DNA from: Ananas comosus
Lineage: Eukaryota; Streptophyta; Magnoliopsida; Poales; Bromeliaceae
Reading direction: 5' to 3'
DNA length: 64,000 bases
Assembly: GCF_001540865.1 (NCBI RefSeq)
Contig: NC_033621.1
Span: 19,237,326-19,301,325, forward strand
Of this stretch, positions 23,206-34,639 are shown in pieces. The translations under genes and the position numbers were made by a program. How positions within the stretch are numbered: the stretch's first letter is position 1; every line of letters begins with the position of its first letter. Under the pieces are notes generated by a model. It saw nothing but the letters and a program-made list of their open reading frames with translations, made no database searches and was not told the DNA's origin.

Positions 23206-24187
23206 GGACGGTCGGTAAGTTTACCCAGTTTTGTTCGAGGTCATGCTAATCATATGCAAGGTGGTCAAGGTTGTGTCTGCAGTCGAGATCTACAAACTTA
23301 TTTTAACTTTTTGCCATAGCTACTAACACACGTGCACACTTTTCGGTTAAAGCAGTATTCGATTGCGAATCTCATAAGTGAATTAGGATACTTTTCAACT
23401 GCTCTAAACCGTAAAAATAATGCAAAACGTCTTCTGTTCATAAAGTTAAAACAAAAGTATAGAATATATAACTAAAAAAATGTAATGGCTTGTTGATTGT
23501 GCTAATTTTTTTTTTTCTACTTTCTTCTCTTCTTGGTTGGAAAGTTCTAAAGACCAATTAAAAATCTGCAAATTGAGTACTTGTTGAGGACCACAAAATC
23601 TATATTGATTCAATTTCCATAGGAATTAATTAACATAGGTATCTGATGCTTGTCCAAACTTTTAATGTGATTATGTAGAATGATCATAATAAGGGCAATA
23701 ACCATCTCTAACTGTTTAGATAGCTCAGTTTTGAATGCGATTGATTGTTGTTTTAATTTTAATAGCCACCCATAAAATTGTTTTTGATAAAGATATGTAG
23801 ACCCCTTCAATGCCCCCTCAACTTTTCATTCTAGTGACTTATATTATTGTCTCAACTTTTAATTCTAGTGACTTATGCTATTTGTCTCAACTTTCATTTC
23901 TAGTGACTTATGTTATTTGTCTCAAACTTTCATTTCTAGTGACTTATGTTATTGTAGTTAGTTAACTAAAGATTATGTTTACTTTGATGGCTCCATCAGC
24001 TATTAGCCAATTTTTTTTTTTCGTTTTATTTACCAAAAAAAATAGTAATTGAATTCATCAAGTTTGAGGAAATGACCAATAAATTTAATAAAATTTTTAA
24101 TTTAAAATTTTTAATTTAATTGACTATGATTATTTAGGTTTTGTTTGGGAGTGAGATGTGGTGCAAAAAGTTGCGTCTCATGCATCA
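23206..24187. other. Intergenic DNA with a 35-bp minisatellite
   Basis: No gene. 23817-23955 holds four copies of a unit of about 35 bp containing CTCAACTTT(C/T)ATTTCTAGTG and ACTTATGTTATTTGT. Confidence 0.6.
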
Positions 24188-24534
24188 CTAGTGTAGTAAC
24201 ACGCGCGTTGCGGCGGGCAAAACACAAAGCAAACTGAAGATGTTGAGTGAAAACTGTGAAAAGATATGTTTAGCTAGTAATATACTCATTCACCATTATT
24301 TCATAATATAAAATAGACTCCTAGAAAGATTAAGAATTGTAGAAATTATCTCGTTTAAACTATTAGGTAGAAAATCTAAAATACAGCAGAAAAATCACCA
24401 GCAAATGTAAACTCAAAATTTATAATAAAATACTTATGAAAAAGGAAGAATAAACATAACTGATAGCAACAGCTAGCAGAATAACAAAAATAATAGAAGA
24501 ATCTAAAATTTTGACAGTTTCTTGAAGAGACATA

Positions 24535-25050
24535 TATGCAAACTTATATAGTTAGAAAAATATTTACAATTTACATGAAAACAAAAAAAAGTGAAACTAA
24601 TAGTAAAAGAAAAATTAGGAGAGAGTCAAAAGTACCCAAAGATGTATAACTTTGCTGCAATTACTATAACTATTAAAAATCGAAAATTAATATCGGCTCA
24701 GACATTCTATGAGTATTATCAGAAATCAACTTATAGCAGCATATGCTCACGGCAATATAGGGGCGAACGATGGGCACCCATTGTATAGGCTTTGATAGGT
24801 AAGGGAAACGATATTAAACAATCCTTTGTAAGCAATAGAAAAACAAAACTGAGGTAGCAAAGGATGATTACAAACCAGGTCCCTTTTTTTTCAGTAGGGA
24901 GAGTAATAGACATGATCGAAATGATTTGGGGGTAGCTCAATGGTTGTAATTGTTCTGCAATTGCCATCCAAGTTGTTCTACAATGTATAAACTTTGTTGA
25001 TATTTAATTATAACTGCTTCATTTTGTCATCATTGCCGATTACAAAAAAA
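24535..25050. repeat. 510-bp direct repeat, copy 1
   Basis: Matches 26675-27185 with roughly 15 percent difference by eye. Shared phrases include ATATCGGC(T/C)CAGACATTCTAT, CTTATAGCAGCA and GTTCTGCAATTGCCATCCAA. No open frame of interest. Confidence 0.85.
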
Positions 25051-25299
25051 AAAAAAAAGAAGAGTTAAATGAATACTTTTTTAAAATATATTAATACAAA
25101 AATAAATGAAAGCACAAAGTTAATATTTAAATGATCAAAAACTTAGTTGAATGTGTATAGAAAATATTTAAATAAATGGAAGATGTTAAAATAATTATGG
25201 AGTACATAATAAAAAACAAACGAAATAGTGCAGAGTTCTCTTACAGGATTAGATGATCGTAGCAACATGGAGAAAATGATAGATGGCTCATTATATAGG

Positions 25300-25830
25300 C
25301 TCTGATAGGTAAGAAAAATGGCACAAAATAACCCTACGTAAGCAACGCGGAAAGAAAATCGAGCCAGCGAAGAAAGGGGAAACGATTATGAACCAAACAT
25401 GTTTTTTCTTCAGTAGGGGGGAGCAATCGATGGGATCGAAGCGGCCGAGAGACTAATAGACGGGATNAGATAAGGGAAATGGCACGAAATAACCCTTTGT
25501 AAGCAACGGGGAAACAAAATTGAGGCTGCGAAGAAAGGGGAAACGATTATGAACCAAACCTGTTTTTTCTTCAGTGGGGGGAGCAATCGATGGGATCGAA
25601 GTGGCCGAGGGACTAATAAAGGGGATCGAAGCAACAGGAAAACAAAATCGAGGCGACGAAGGAAGATGGAGCGAGCATAAACCAAATCCATTTTTCAGGC
25701 AGTAAGGGGGAGCAACCGACAGGATCGAAGCGGCGAAAGGAGTAATAGACCCTATCGAAGCGACGGGGGTAGCAGGGATCGAAGCGGCGACAGGATGCAT
25801 ACATGGAACTCAGGAGAGGGTGTTAGAAGC
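25300..25830. repeat. Three 150-200 bp GATCGAAGC-type repeats, one N inside
   Basis: Related units at 25311-25466, 25468-25626 and 25624-25830 share GCAACGGGGAAACAAAATTG-like, GAACCAAAC and GGGGGAGCAA phrases, with ATCGAAGCGGC repeated. A further copy of the third unit is at 28255-28470. The single N at 25467 lies at a unit border, so copy number here is uncertain. Confidence 0.65.
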
Positions 25831-25891
25831 CATACCAATGGAAACTATTTATTAAAAAAAAAAAAAAACGAAGAACCTGTTTAAAAAAAAA

Positions 25892-26300
25892 ATGAAGAAT
25901 CTGAAAAAACTTTACCATGACGTCAGTTTAGAGATCGATCGCTCTCAAAGTGAAGCAGATTCTGTAAATAGTTTAGCTTCTGAAAAACCCGTTTTGAAGA
26001 GGAAAAGAAAATACCGTGTTGATATTCTCCGCTGCGAGAGCTTGGCAGCTCTTGCACCAGTAACCCTAGAATGGTTATTTCTTAGAGATTATGATATCAT
26101 TGTTTCTATGATTTCAATTCCTTCTTCGCCTGTTTTACTTGGGCCTTTGGGCCCAATTCATTTCGGGCCACCTTATTCTTCAATGACACCTTGGATGAAG
26201 CTGGTGCTGTATTCAGCTATAAATTATGGTCCATTATCTGTTGTTCTTATGAAAGGGCAGTTTCTTTGACTGCTTCTTGCACCGTTAGCAGGTTGTGAAA
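25892..26300 (+). pseudogene. Host gene fragment, resembles plant Mediator subunit 13
   Basis: A 125-codon stretch with protein-like composition, unlike its surroundings: LKKLYHDVSLEIDRSQSEAD, RKRKYRVDILRCESLAAL, DYDIIVSMISIPSSPVLLGP, MTPWMKLVLYSAINYGPLSV. After MKGQFL a TGA interrupts, but the frame continues LLLAPLAGCE, so CGA-to-TGA is likely. I recall this block as part of the large MED13 (GCT/MAB2) protein of the Mediator kinase module, but that is from memory of the family. No flanking exons are seen. It lies inside the Helitron-like region in the opposite orientation, consistent with capture. Confidence 0.5.
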
Positions 26301-26363
26301 CCGGTTCAACATAAAACACCAACAGGTGGGACCCAAGACGGGTCCATGTGTACAAAAAGATAA

Positions 26364-26522
26364 ATGAAGAACCGGTCAAAGGAATAGAAAGCACCAGATG
26401 GGTTCAACATAAAACAACTACAGATGGGACCCAAGTCGGGCNAAATGAAGAACCGGTCAAAGGAATAGAAAGCACCAGATGGGTTCAACATAAAACAACT
26501 ACAGATGGGACCCAAGTCGGGC
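26364..26522. repeat. Exact 78-bp repeat on both sides of a single N (26442)
   Basis: The segment AATGAAGAACCGGTC through CCAAGTCGGGC occurs before and after the N without a mismatch that I can see, which looks like an unmerged overlap between contig ends. Diverged relatives of the unit lie at 28485-28730. Confidence 0.85.
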
Positions 26523-26674
26523 CCATGTGTACAAAAAATTAAGGATAGATAAAGGATAACATGACACGTGGATAGATAAATACGGGAATTAATAGGGGTT
26601 AATAGAGAATAATTAAGAGCAAATATAGAAAAATAAGAGGCAGTGTAAAAAATAAAACCTACTAAACATCCAAT

Positions 26675-27185
26675 TGTAAACTTATGTAGTTAGAGGAATA
26701 TTTATAATTCACATGAAAACAAAAAGAAGTGAAACTAATAGTAAACGAAAAATTAGGAGAGAAACAAAAGTATCCATGCATAACTTTGCTTCAATTACTA
26801 TAACAATTAAAAAAAATGAAAATTAATATCGGCCCAGACATTCTATAAGTGTTATAAGTAATCAACTTATAGCAGCAAATTATCACGGTAATATAGGGGA
26901 GAACAATGGGCACCCATTATATAGGCTCCGACAGGTAAGAAAAATGACATTAAACAATCCTTTGTAAGCAATAGGAAAACAAAATCGAGGCAGCAATGGA
27001 AGATTACAAAATAGGTCCCTTTTTTTTGTCAGTAGGGAGAGCAATACACGTGATCGAAATGACTTAGGGTAGCTCAACGGTTGCAATTGTTCTGCAATTG
27101 CCATCCAAGTTGTTATGCATTGTAAAAACTTTGTTCATATTTAATTATATCTGTTTCATTTTTGTCATCATCGCCGATTAAGAAA
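26675..27185. repeat. 510-bp direct repeat, copy 2
   Basis: Second copy of 24535-25050, about 2.1 kb downstream in the same orientation. Confidence 0.85.
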
Positions 27186-28101
27186 AAAGACTTAAATAAA
27201 TACATTTTTTTAAAAAAATTAATACAAAAATAACTGAAAGCACAAACTTTGGCTGAAATTGTTTGAAGATAGAGCTTAGAAGGTGAGCCGGAATAAATAA
27301 TTATGAGAAGCAATGGTTCATTAAGAGAAAAAGAGTCGCTAGTAAGAAATGTTCAAAAAACAATAGAGTTTAGATATAAAAGAACAGTGCACTATACTGA
27401 TTAGATAATTTGATGAATAAATTATAAGAATACAACCTACATGACAGGAGTTTCATGAACTCTATCAAAACCCCACTTCTCAAGCAAACTCTTAAAGATA
27501 TGCAGTAAGAAACAATATGAATAAAAACGGGTAGGTTAAGAATAGATTAATTTTTTATAATAAGATAAGATATGATTGCTATTATTAGGAAACATGTAAA
27601 CACAAAATCAAGAAGCAAAGACAACAAAAACGAACTGGACTAATCGAAAGAGACAAAGCATTAGGGTTAAGGGCAAATTGAATTAAACCCCACCACCCCC
27701 ACACCGACCAGTGCCATCGCAGAGGAGCTCCTCGCAGGCGGAGCATCTGGGAGGAGGCCTCATTTTGGGAACCATGGAGGAAGAGGAAGTGTTTAGGGAT
27801 GTCAACGGTAAAACATCCTAACACTTAAACGATACAGCACATCACCAAATTATTAATCAACAAAGCAAAAGTAAGAAGATATTCAAATCAACCACAACCA
27901 TTGTCGCAAACCAAACTTACTCTCAATTTGTAATCCTATATTTCACAATCCTCTTATAGAATCGTAATTTACGATTCGCCACACAACACGTCACCAAACT
28001 AATCAACAAATTGTAAGTAACAAACAATCCAAATCATACTCTACTTGAAAGATGCCAAAAAGAGGAGAGAGAGGAGAGAGAGGAGAGAGAGAGGGAGGGA
28101 C
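27186..28101. other. Helitron interior without recognised gene
   Basis: Mostly AT-rich. 27680-27830 is GC-richer and on the minus strand reads MVPKMRPPPRCSACEELL, which may be another captured fragment; I do not recognise it. 28062-28100 is a (GAGAG)n run. Confidence 0.4.
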
Positions 28102-28253
28102 CTCTTAGAGAAGGGTCCATCGGAGGTGACGGTGATCCGGGACTTGTTGCGGGCGACGGCGATGGCGTCGGCGTCGTCTAGGGCATCGGCCCTGCCCCCG
28201 GCGACCTTGATTCACTCCTAGAGAAACTTCTCAAGGGACGTGATCTCTATGAT
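28102..28253 (-). pseudogene. Ribosomal protein L22 exon fragment
   Basis: The minus strand encodes IIEITSLEKFL, stop, E, stop, IKVAGGRADALDDADAIAV, then SRITVTSDGPFSKR and a GT donor. This matches the central exon of eukaryotic 60S protein L22 (eL22), whose next exon would begin YLKYL; that exon is absent. Both stops sit where the family has Gln and Arg, fitting CAG-to-TAG and CGA-to-TGA changes. It lies inside the Helitron-like region on the same strand as the element. Confidence 0.75.
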
Positions 28254-28791
28254 CGGGATCGAAGCAACAAGAAAACAAAATCAAGGCGACGAAGGAAAAA
28301 GGAGCGAGCATGAACCAAATCCATTTTTCAGGCATTAGGGGGAGCAACCGACAGGATCGAAGCGGCAGAAGGAGTAATAGAGCCTATCGAAAAGGCGGGG
28401 GTAGCAGGGATCGAAGCGGCCGGGGTAGCAGGGATCGAACTCAGGAGAGGGAGAAGAACCCTGTTTTAGAAAAAAAAAAAAAAAAAATGAAGAACCGGTC
28501 CAATGAGTAGAAAGCACCAGACCGGTTCACATGAAGCACCTACAGGTGGGACCCACAACGGGTTCATGTGAAGAACCGGTCAAAGGCATAGAAAGCACAT
28601 ACGGGTTCAATATGAAACAACTACAGGTGGGACCCACGACGGGTACATGTGTACAAAAAACATGAAGCACCTATTCGTGAACAACTACAGGTGGGATCCA
28701 TGATGGGTCCACGTGTACAAAAGTTTAAGAATGGATTAAGGATAAGATGACACGTGAATGACTAATACGGGGATTAATAGAGGTTATAAGA

Positions 28792-29286
28792 TGTGTAAAA
28801 CTACGGCACGTTTGGTTTACCTTTTTTTCATTTTAACAAATTTAAGTTTTCGTGACGGAAACATTCCATAGAATAATTTTGTGAACTAACTTTTGGATTG
28901 CATATGTGGCACCTTAACGAAGAGCCACATTTGGTCTTAGTTTTTAAAAACTAAGAAGAGAATACAAATTGCAAAAAAAAAAGAGGAGAAAAATAAAACT
29001 ATGGAGTTATTTCAAATTGTGCGAGTAAAACAAATTTTAAATCTTAAGAACCGCAATTGATTCAATGAACAAGATCCACAGAAGATAACCGAGTAATATT
29101 TTAAGAAATTTAAAATGCTTCTCAATCATCAAGAGTTGGTTTTGAAATTTTTAACTTAATTTTCAAAAAAAAAAGATTTGGATTTTGTAGTTTGAGATTT
29201 GGTGGTTGCTTTTTTGGTATCTGAAAGTAAAATTTAGTTTATGAAATACCTCAATTTTGATTCGTAAATCGTGATAAAATAGGATT
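28792..29286. other. AT-rich DNA, no feature seen
   Basis: Between the Helitron-like end and the Tat LTR. A CGGCACGTTTGGTTTACC phrase at 28802 looks like a MITE end, but no matching partner was found. Confidence 0.4.
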
Positions 29287-29971
29287 TGTTAGGGCCAATA
29301 ATAAAACGTCATGTGGCATGTTGGTGTACGGTTCAATCAGGACTTTCAGAGGTCGATTTTTGGTGCACCGGAAGTAATAAAGGAATAAATAGCATAACTG
29401 CAAGGCGTAACTGCAAACGGTTACGAGTAGTTTGGATCGGCTTGTAGTGCCCCCAAAAATAGGGAAGTGGCCGATCGTGAGCAATAACTATACAATAACA
29501 GCGGAATATAAATAGACAAGTAACGCCTAAAAATGGGGTCTTTTTTCGAGAACAGAAGACCACCTTTTATTCTCTCTACATTTTCCTTACATTTTTAGGA
29601 GTAGTCTACTTGTAATCTTTTCCTTTCTCGCATTTACTGCTTTTCCTAGGGGTGGCCTTAGAGTTAGATTTCTGGAGTCTATATGCCCCAAAGGCACACT
29701 CTATTTTGTACAAGTTTCCAGATCTAATATCAATATATAAAGGTATTCGGCTTTTCAGCTGACCCAACCACTGTGCATCTCATTCATTCGGCTCGTTCAG
29801 CCGAACACAATCTACAGTGAATGTTTTCGAACTCGGCGGATGAGGGATCGCTTGATCCGTCGGAGAGCGCAAACTTCGAGGATCACCACCTGAAGCTATA
29901 TCTAATTCTTTCTTGTTTCTCTAGGGATATCTTTGACCAGGTCAAAGGTTGAGGAAATTGGGCCCATAGCA
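29287..29971 (+). repeat. 5' LTR of a Tat-type gypsy element
   Basis: 685 bp from TGTTAGGGCC to GGGCCCATAGCA, with imperfect inverted ends. A TATA box (ATATATAAAGG, about 29733) lies 240 bases before the end. It is followed by a primer-binding-site-like sequence and gag. No matching 3' LTR is in the window. Confidence 0.75.
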
Positions 29972-29972
29972 A

Positions 29973-29995
29973 TTTTTGGCATGCCCGGTGGGACA
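29973..29995 (+). other. Primer-binding-site-like sequence of the Tat element
   Basis: TTTTTGGCATGCCCGGTGGG directly follows the LTR, in the place and style of plant Tat/Ogre primer sites, which begin TGGC. I did not assign the tRNA. Confidence 0.55.
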
Positions 29996-30027
29996 CATTT
30001 AGGTAAATTTATTTCTTTATAAGAACA

Positions 30028-32010
30028 ATGGCTGACGATAATGTCATGAATTTGCATAACAAGGTCGCTCCGCAAAATTCTGGGAACGACCAAACTAGTA
30101 ATTCTGATAATGCAATAGAGCGCCAAGCAGTCTTGCCAGTCGAAGGTGAGGCCAGTGGTCAATCAGATTAGCAAGAGCCAAGTTTGGCTCAAGCGCTCGG
30201 ACAGATGAAGCAAGTCCTAGAAGTGTTGGACCAAAATAGTCAGAGAAGTACTGCTTGCTTAGATGCAGTGTTGACCGCAATTACGACCTTTAGTGAGAAT
30301 ATTACCCGAATAGGACAATTGTTGACACGAAACGAGCAACCTACCGTGGGTCTATAAGGACCTGTCGCCACACCGGTATTACAAAATCCTGTAACATCGG
30401 TGAATGGTCAGCCTCAGCACCAGGGGCACCTTTTCAAGTGGAGACCGACTGTTTTAAATGCCAGCCATCAACCGAAAATAGCATGGGGATTACCTCCTCC
30501 GCTGTCACTGGCGACATATTAGCCCCAAAATGTAGGGGCTAGAGTTGGGGGGCAAACCCCTAATATTGCTATGCAGGGAGTAAACCCTGCAGTACAGAAT
30601 TTTGGACTTCCACCTGGACCAAACCAAGTTCAAGCGCAGGCTCCTATTACTAGACAAGCGAACAATAATAAACTTTACGCTCAAATTGAGGAAGCTATCC
30701 GAAGTACCTTCGGAGTTGGGGTAAGGCCGGCAATACGGCCTGTATTTAGATCCCCTTATCCTGCAAATATAGATGCAGAACATTCTTATCCGACAAATTG
30801 AAAAATGCTAAAATTCCACAAATTTTCAGGAGACGAGACCGAGAACACGGTCGAACATGTCGCACGATTTACGACTCAATGTCGAGAAGCCACTGCAGAT
30901 CCTTTCCTGAAACTCAGGTTATTTAATACCTCGTTAAGCAAGACTGCGTTTACTTGGTATATAAGTCTGCCAGCCAATTCTGTCCGAGAGTGGGGCGAAT
31001 TGGAAAGAAAGTTTCATGAGCAGTTTTATAGATCAGAGCTGGAACTTTCGGTCACTGATCTTGTTCAGTTTAGACAGAGAACGGAGGAATCGGTTGAAAA
31101 TTATTTGAACCGATTCAAAACGGCAAGAAGCCGTTGTTTTGTAAGAATGTCAGAATCAGAGTTTGCTAAAATGGCATTCAATGGTCTGCATTTCAAAATC
31201 AAAGACCATTTTGAAGACAAGTATTTTTCAAATCTGTTCAATTTGGGAGTTCGGGTTGTTCAATATGAGCAATTTAGAAAAGGGAATAATAAAGATCGGC
31301 CTAGATGGAGCCGAAATAAAGATTGGAGTAAAGGGAAGGAGAAAAACATTTCTTTCCTTAAAGAGTCTTCAGCTCAAGATAAGCCGGACATGTCTGATGA
31401 AACAAAGGATTCGACTGAAGAAGCTGAAATATATGCTGCTGAAATGGTAAAAAACCGCCAGCCATATAAATGTGCTTTGCTTAAACCCGCCAAATCTAGC
31501 GAAGTGAAAGCACGAGTAGCAGCATATGCTTATTCTTTCAATGTGTCGAAGATCGATTTGATTTTTGATCAGTTACTAAAGGATGGACGAATTCAGCTCT
31601 AAGAAGGTCAAACGATACCCTCTGGAGAAGAATTGAAAAGGAGAAGATATTGTAAATTGCACCATTCATGGAGCCATAGAACAAACGAGTGCACTGCCTT
31701 TAAAAGGCAGATTCAAAAGGAAATAAATGAAGGTCGGCTCATATTTGCCGACCAGAAAAACAAAAATATGGAAGTTGATAAAAATTCTTTTCTCTCGCAG
31801 GTTAATATGGTGGATATTAAAAAGAAGGCTTCTGCGGACATGAAGACCGATGGTGTTATTGCCTATACCAAGAGGACGTTACGGCTATACATAAGATGTA
31901 AGGCCGAAATGACTAAAAAAGATTGGGAAGCGATTATTCATGAGAAGAAACTACATAGGGAATGGGGAGAGTTCATGCCATTCCTCGCAGAATGGGAAGA
32001 CATTCCCTAG
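30028..32010 (+). pseudogene. Tat element gag
   Basis: A single frame runs from ATG 30028 through stops at 30169, 30355, 30520, 30799 and 31600. The N-terminal third is a Gln/Asn-rich leader. The capsid-like retrotransposon gag domain follows (FSGDETENTVEHVARF, TAFTWYISLPANSVREW, ERKFHEQFYR, LVQFRQRTEESVENYLNRFK). A zinc-binding-like YCKLHHSWSHRTNEC segment lies at about 31645-31690. The stops are mainly TAG or TAA where Gln would fit. The frame ends at TAG 32008. Gag would package the element RNA; this copy is dead. Confidence 0.8.
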
Positions 32011-32886
32011 ACGGAGAACAAATTGGAGGAAGGTTCGGAAGAAGCCTTCAACGATTCCGAACAGGAAGTTGATGTAATAAAGGATAAGAGAATTAATGCA
32101 AAAGGTCTTAAATGATTATTACAACAGTCGAAGAGAATAGCGCAATAGCCAATGGAGTTATCCTGAGAAACCATTCGGCTCTTAACAAAGATTTTCAGGA
32201 TATCGGCTAAACTGGCAACATCAGGCCAGGCCGAGACCTGAACCTGAATTTGAAGGGACCTGAACCTGAATTCGAAGGGATGACCGAGGGAGACATAGAG
32301 TTCCTCGTCCTCGGTCGGTGGTTAGTCAATGAACTCGGCATTCAGCCTTGGCCGAGACCATGGGGAAGAAGAGAGATACTAAGAGATCATCTCAGGACAG
32401 TAAAAGTACCTTCAAATGTGCCAGTCGATAAATGGTACAAAGCAAAAAGTGTTTGTCAAATGGTATGGGCCGAAATTGACAAAAACGCAGAAACGTCGGC
32501 AGCAAAGGTTGCAAGGCGAAGCGAGACAGCACTATGAGGAGGCTAAATGGATGAAACTGAATGTATGGAGGCAACCTCAAGAGCAACAACCTCCCTTTAG
32601 GCCTATGAAAAATGACCATGAGGCAGGTGGTTCGGCACCTGTCCCCTGGCTGAAATCCAAAATAAAACGGCTACTCCCGGCTGAGCCAGAAAAGAAAGCA
32701 ACTCGGAAGGAGCTGGAAGAAAAAATAGCCTCTTTGGAGACCATAATCAAACGAGATAGATGGCCTCCTAAGGAGAGAGAGAGGCACACATGGAAAGTGA
32801 TTCCTCAGCCGAGACGGCAAAGGAATCTGAAGAAAAGAAACAAAAGAAATAAAGAAAATCGGCTGATGAAGCTCAAGCCAATGTGA
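32011..32886 (+). pseudogene. Tat gag-pol linker with LTKTQKRR motif
   Basis: Two overlapping open stretches in different frames (32250-32537 and 32416-32886). The latter has KLTKTQKRRQQRLQGEA, which I associate with the gag-protease linker of Tat-type plant elements, then a Lys/Glu-rich coiled-coil-like segment. At least one frameshift. Confidence 0.55.
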
Positions 32887-33632
32887 ACATAGTGTATACT
32901 CTATCTCAGTCATTCAAGGTGGAGTCTATCGAATATGAAGAAACAACACATGACGGAGATGAGCTTACGGTGGCTCAACTTCAGTTAGAGGATGCTAGAC
33001 CAGCCGATTTGATGGTTTTTGAAAAACCATCGATCATGCAGATAAGATTCGTAAGGCCCTTGTTTATAAGGGCTTTGATAGAAGGTCGGCCGATAGGCCG
33101 AGTAATGATAGACGGAGGAGCAATGGTCAATGTTATGCCCACTTCTTTCTTTAAGAAGTTGGGCAAAAGTGAAGATTAATTAAAGCCTACCGACACCATT
33201 ATGACCGACTTCACTGGTAGCGGTCAACAAGCCAAAAATGTGCTTACAATCGAGCTCACGGTAGGATCTGAAACCTTGCGAACAGCCTTTTTTGTGGTAG
33301 ATGCAGATAGCCACTACAATTTATTGCTTGGACGTGACTGGATTCACACAAACGAATGTGTACCTTCGACACTCCACGAAAAATTATTTCAATGGATAGG
33401 GGATAAAGTGGAGGAAATCAGGGCCGAGGGACGACCTCAGATGGTAGATGTTGACTCGGAGGGAATCGGCCATATCAATTGGGCCGATACTGACCCAGAT
33501 CAAATTTTATTTGTACGAGTGACCGAGAAAGGAGTTCAGTTAATACTGGTGAAGATGAGGAAGCAATGGTGGCAGCCGAAGAGCACCAAGTTGGTTCAAA
33601 TGAATGCCAAGAGTCGGGAACCAGAGCTTTAG
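32883..33632 (+). pseudogene. Tat element aspartic protease
   Basis: The first lobe has RVMIDGGAMVNVMP, where DGG replaces DTG/DSG, as in many Tat elements. The second lobe has AFFVVDADSHYNLLLGRDWIH. A stop at 33177 separates the two within the same frame. The domain would process the polyprotein. Confidence 0.75.
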
Positions 33633-33727
33633 AAAAGCTTCGGTAGAATAAGCCGACTAGAGAAGTTGGCTATTGTAGCAAATCTCCCGAGCAAGCCGAT
33701 GAAATATCGTGCATCAAAACAGCCAAG

Positions 33728-34122
33728 TTGGCCGAAAATAACGTGTTTAAAAAATCGACCATGGCGGTCGATAAGGAAATGTTCAATGAATCATCAAGTA
33801 TAACAGCCGAGTTAAATGAAAATGATAGAACTTGGAAAGCAGCCGAGTCTAATGATGAAAACGGCTCAAAAATTCATAAAATTATGAAGGAACCTATGGA
33901 GGAATCACCTATCAAAGTCGGCGATAAGAAACTAGAGACCCAAGATCCATTGATAGAATTAAATTTGGGGTTTGATGAAGATAAGCGGTCGACATACATT
34001 AGCGCCAAAGTTTCGGCTCAACAACAAGAGAAGCTGAAGAAGTTGCTGTTAAAGTATAAAGACTGCTTCGCCTGGAATTATGAAGAGATGCCGGAATTGA
34101 GCTGAGAAATTGTAGAGCATAG
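33728..34122 (+). pseudogene. Tat pre-RT segment
   Basis: Ends KLLLKYKDCFAWNYEEMPEL, the standard lead-in to plant gypsy RT, followed by S, TGA (family Arg), EIVEH. The coding sequence is then broken by the inserted LTR at 34123. Confidence 0.7.
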
Positions 34123-34635
34123 TGTCAGGGATTTAGAAAAATTCTGTGGCAGCCCGGTCCCTAGCCCAAATCTGCTAGCGCGTTTGGGTTAAAAATGGGT
34201 TGAATCAGGTTGTCAAGGAGACCCAAATCCGACCCGCTGTGGGAAACTCAAGGGTTATGAAACTCATGGGAGTTATGGGGTGACTCTTGGGCATTTGGCT
34301 ATTATGAGGGCTCATTATGTATATAATAGTGGGTGAGTTATGTGGCTAGTGGGTGAGTTATGAGGGCTCATTAGGCCTATAAATAGTGGGGTTGGCTAAG
34401 GCCTAAACACACAAGAGAGAGAGTGTTGTATGCTGTAATTCTCATTTTCTAAGTAGTGTAGTACTTAGCTTTTTGAGAGAATCTCTGCCTCTTTCTCTTG
34501 TTATTTTCCTTTTGCATACTTAGTCGTAGGGCGCAAAGGTCCGGGCTAGCAACAGGGACGAAGGCTTGTCCATCTTCGAGTAGGAAAGATGGGCGCCGCG
34601 CGGGCTTTGCGAATAAGGACGCTAAGTCCATGACA
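34123..34635 (+). mobile_element. 513-bp solo LTR inserted in Tat pol
   Basis: Begins TGTCAGGG and ends CCATGACA, flanked by ATAG (34119-34122 and 34636-34639). Removing the insert and one ATAG restores a continuous reading GAG CAT AGG CTC CCT across the junction, which fixes the borders. It contains a TATA box (CCTATAAATAG, about 34377) followed by an AGAGAGAGAGTG leader-like stretch. No 5S-like block was seen, so it is not a Cassandra TRIM. Confidence 0.8.
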
Positions 34636-34639
34636 ATAG

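Larger units (their letters stand above)
24188..28791 (-). mobile_element. Helitron-like element pair in tandem, minus orientation
   Basis: Read on the minus strand, a 5' terminus TCTTATAACCTCTATTAATC starts at 28791 and a 3' terminus ending ACTACACTAG stops at 24188, with a GC-rich CCGCCGCAACGCGCG segment 15 bases before it. The plus-strand flanks are A (24187) and T (28792), the A/T target used by Helitrons. A second 5'-like end (TCTATTAACCCCTATTAATT) occurs at about 26606, and a 510-bp body segment is present twice (24535-25050 and 26675-27185). I infer two related elements head to tail: 24188-26608, and 26609-28791 with its 3' end missing. No Rep/helicase is encoded, so they are non-autonomous. 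The 3' hairpin is weak, which lowers confidence. Confidence 0.5.

Noticed and set aside
27585..27824. 79-codon minus-strand frame as a gene
   Set aside because: No recognised domain; lies in Helitron interior. Another frame has a Cys-rich string that may be a captured scrap, noted in the feature list.
34123..34635. Cassandra-type TRIM with 5S rRNA in its LTR
   Set aside because: I saw no 5S-like promoter or box C sequence in the insert.
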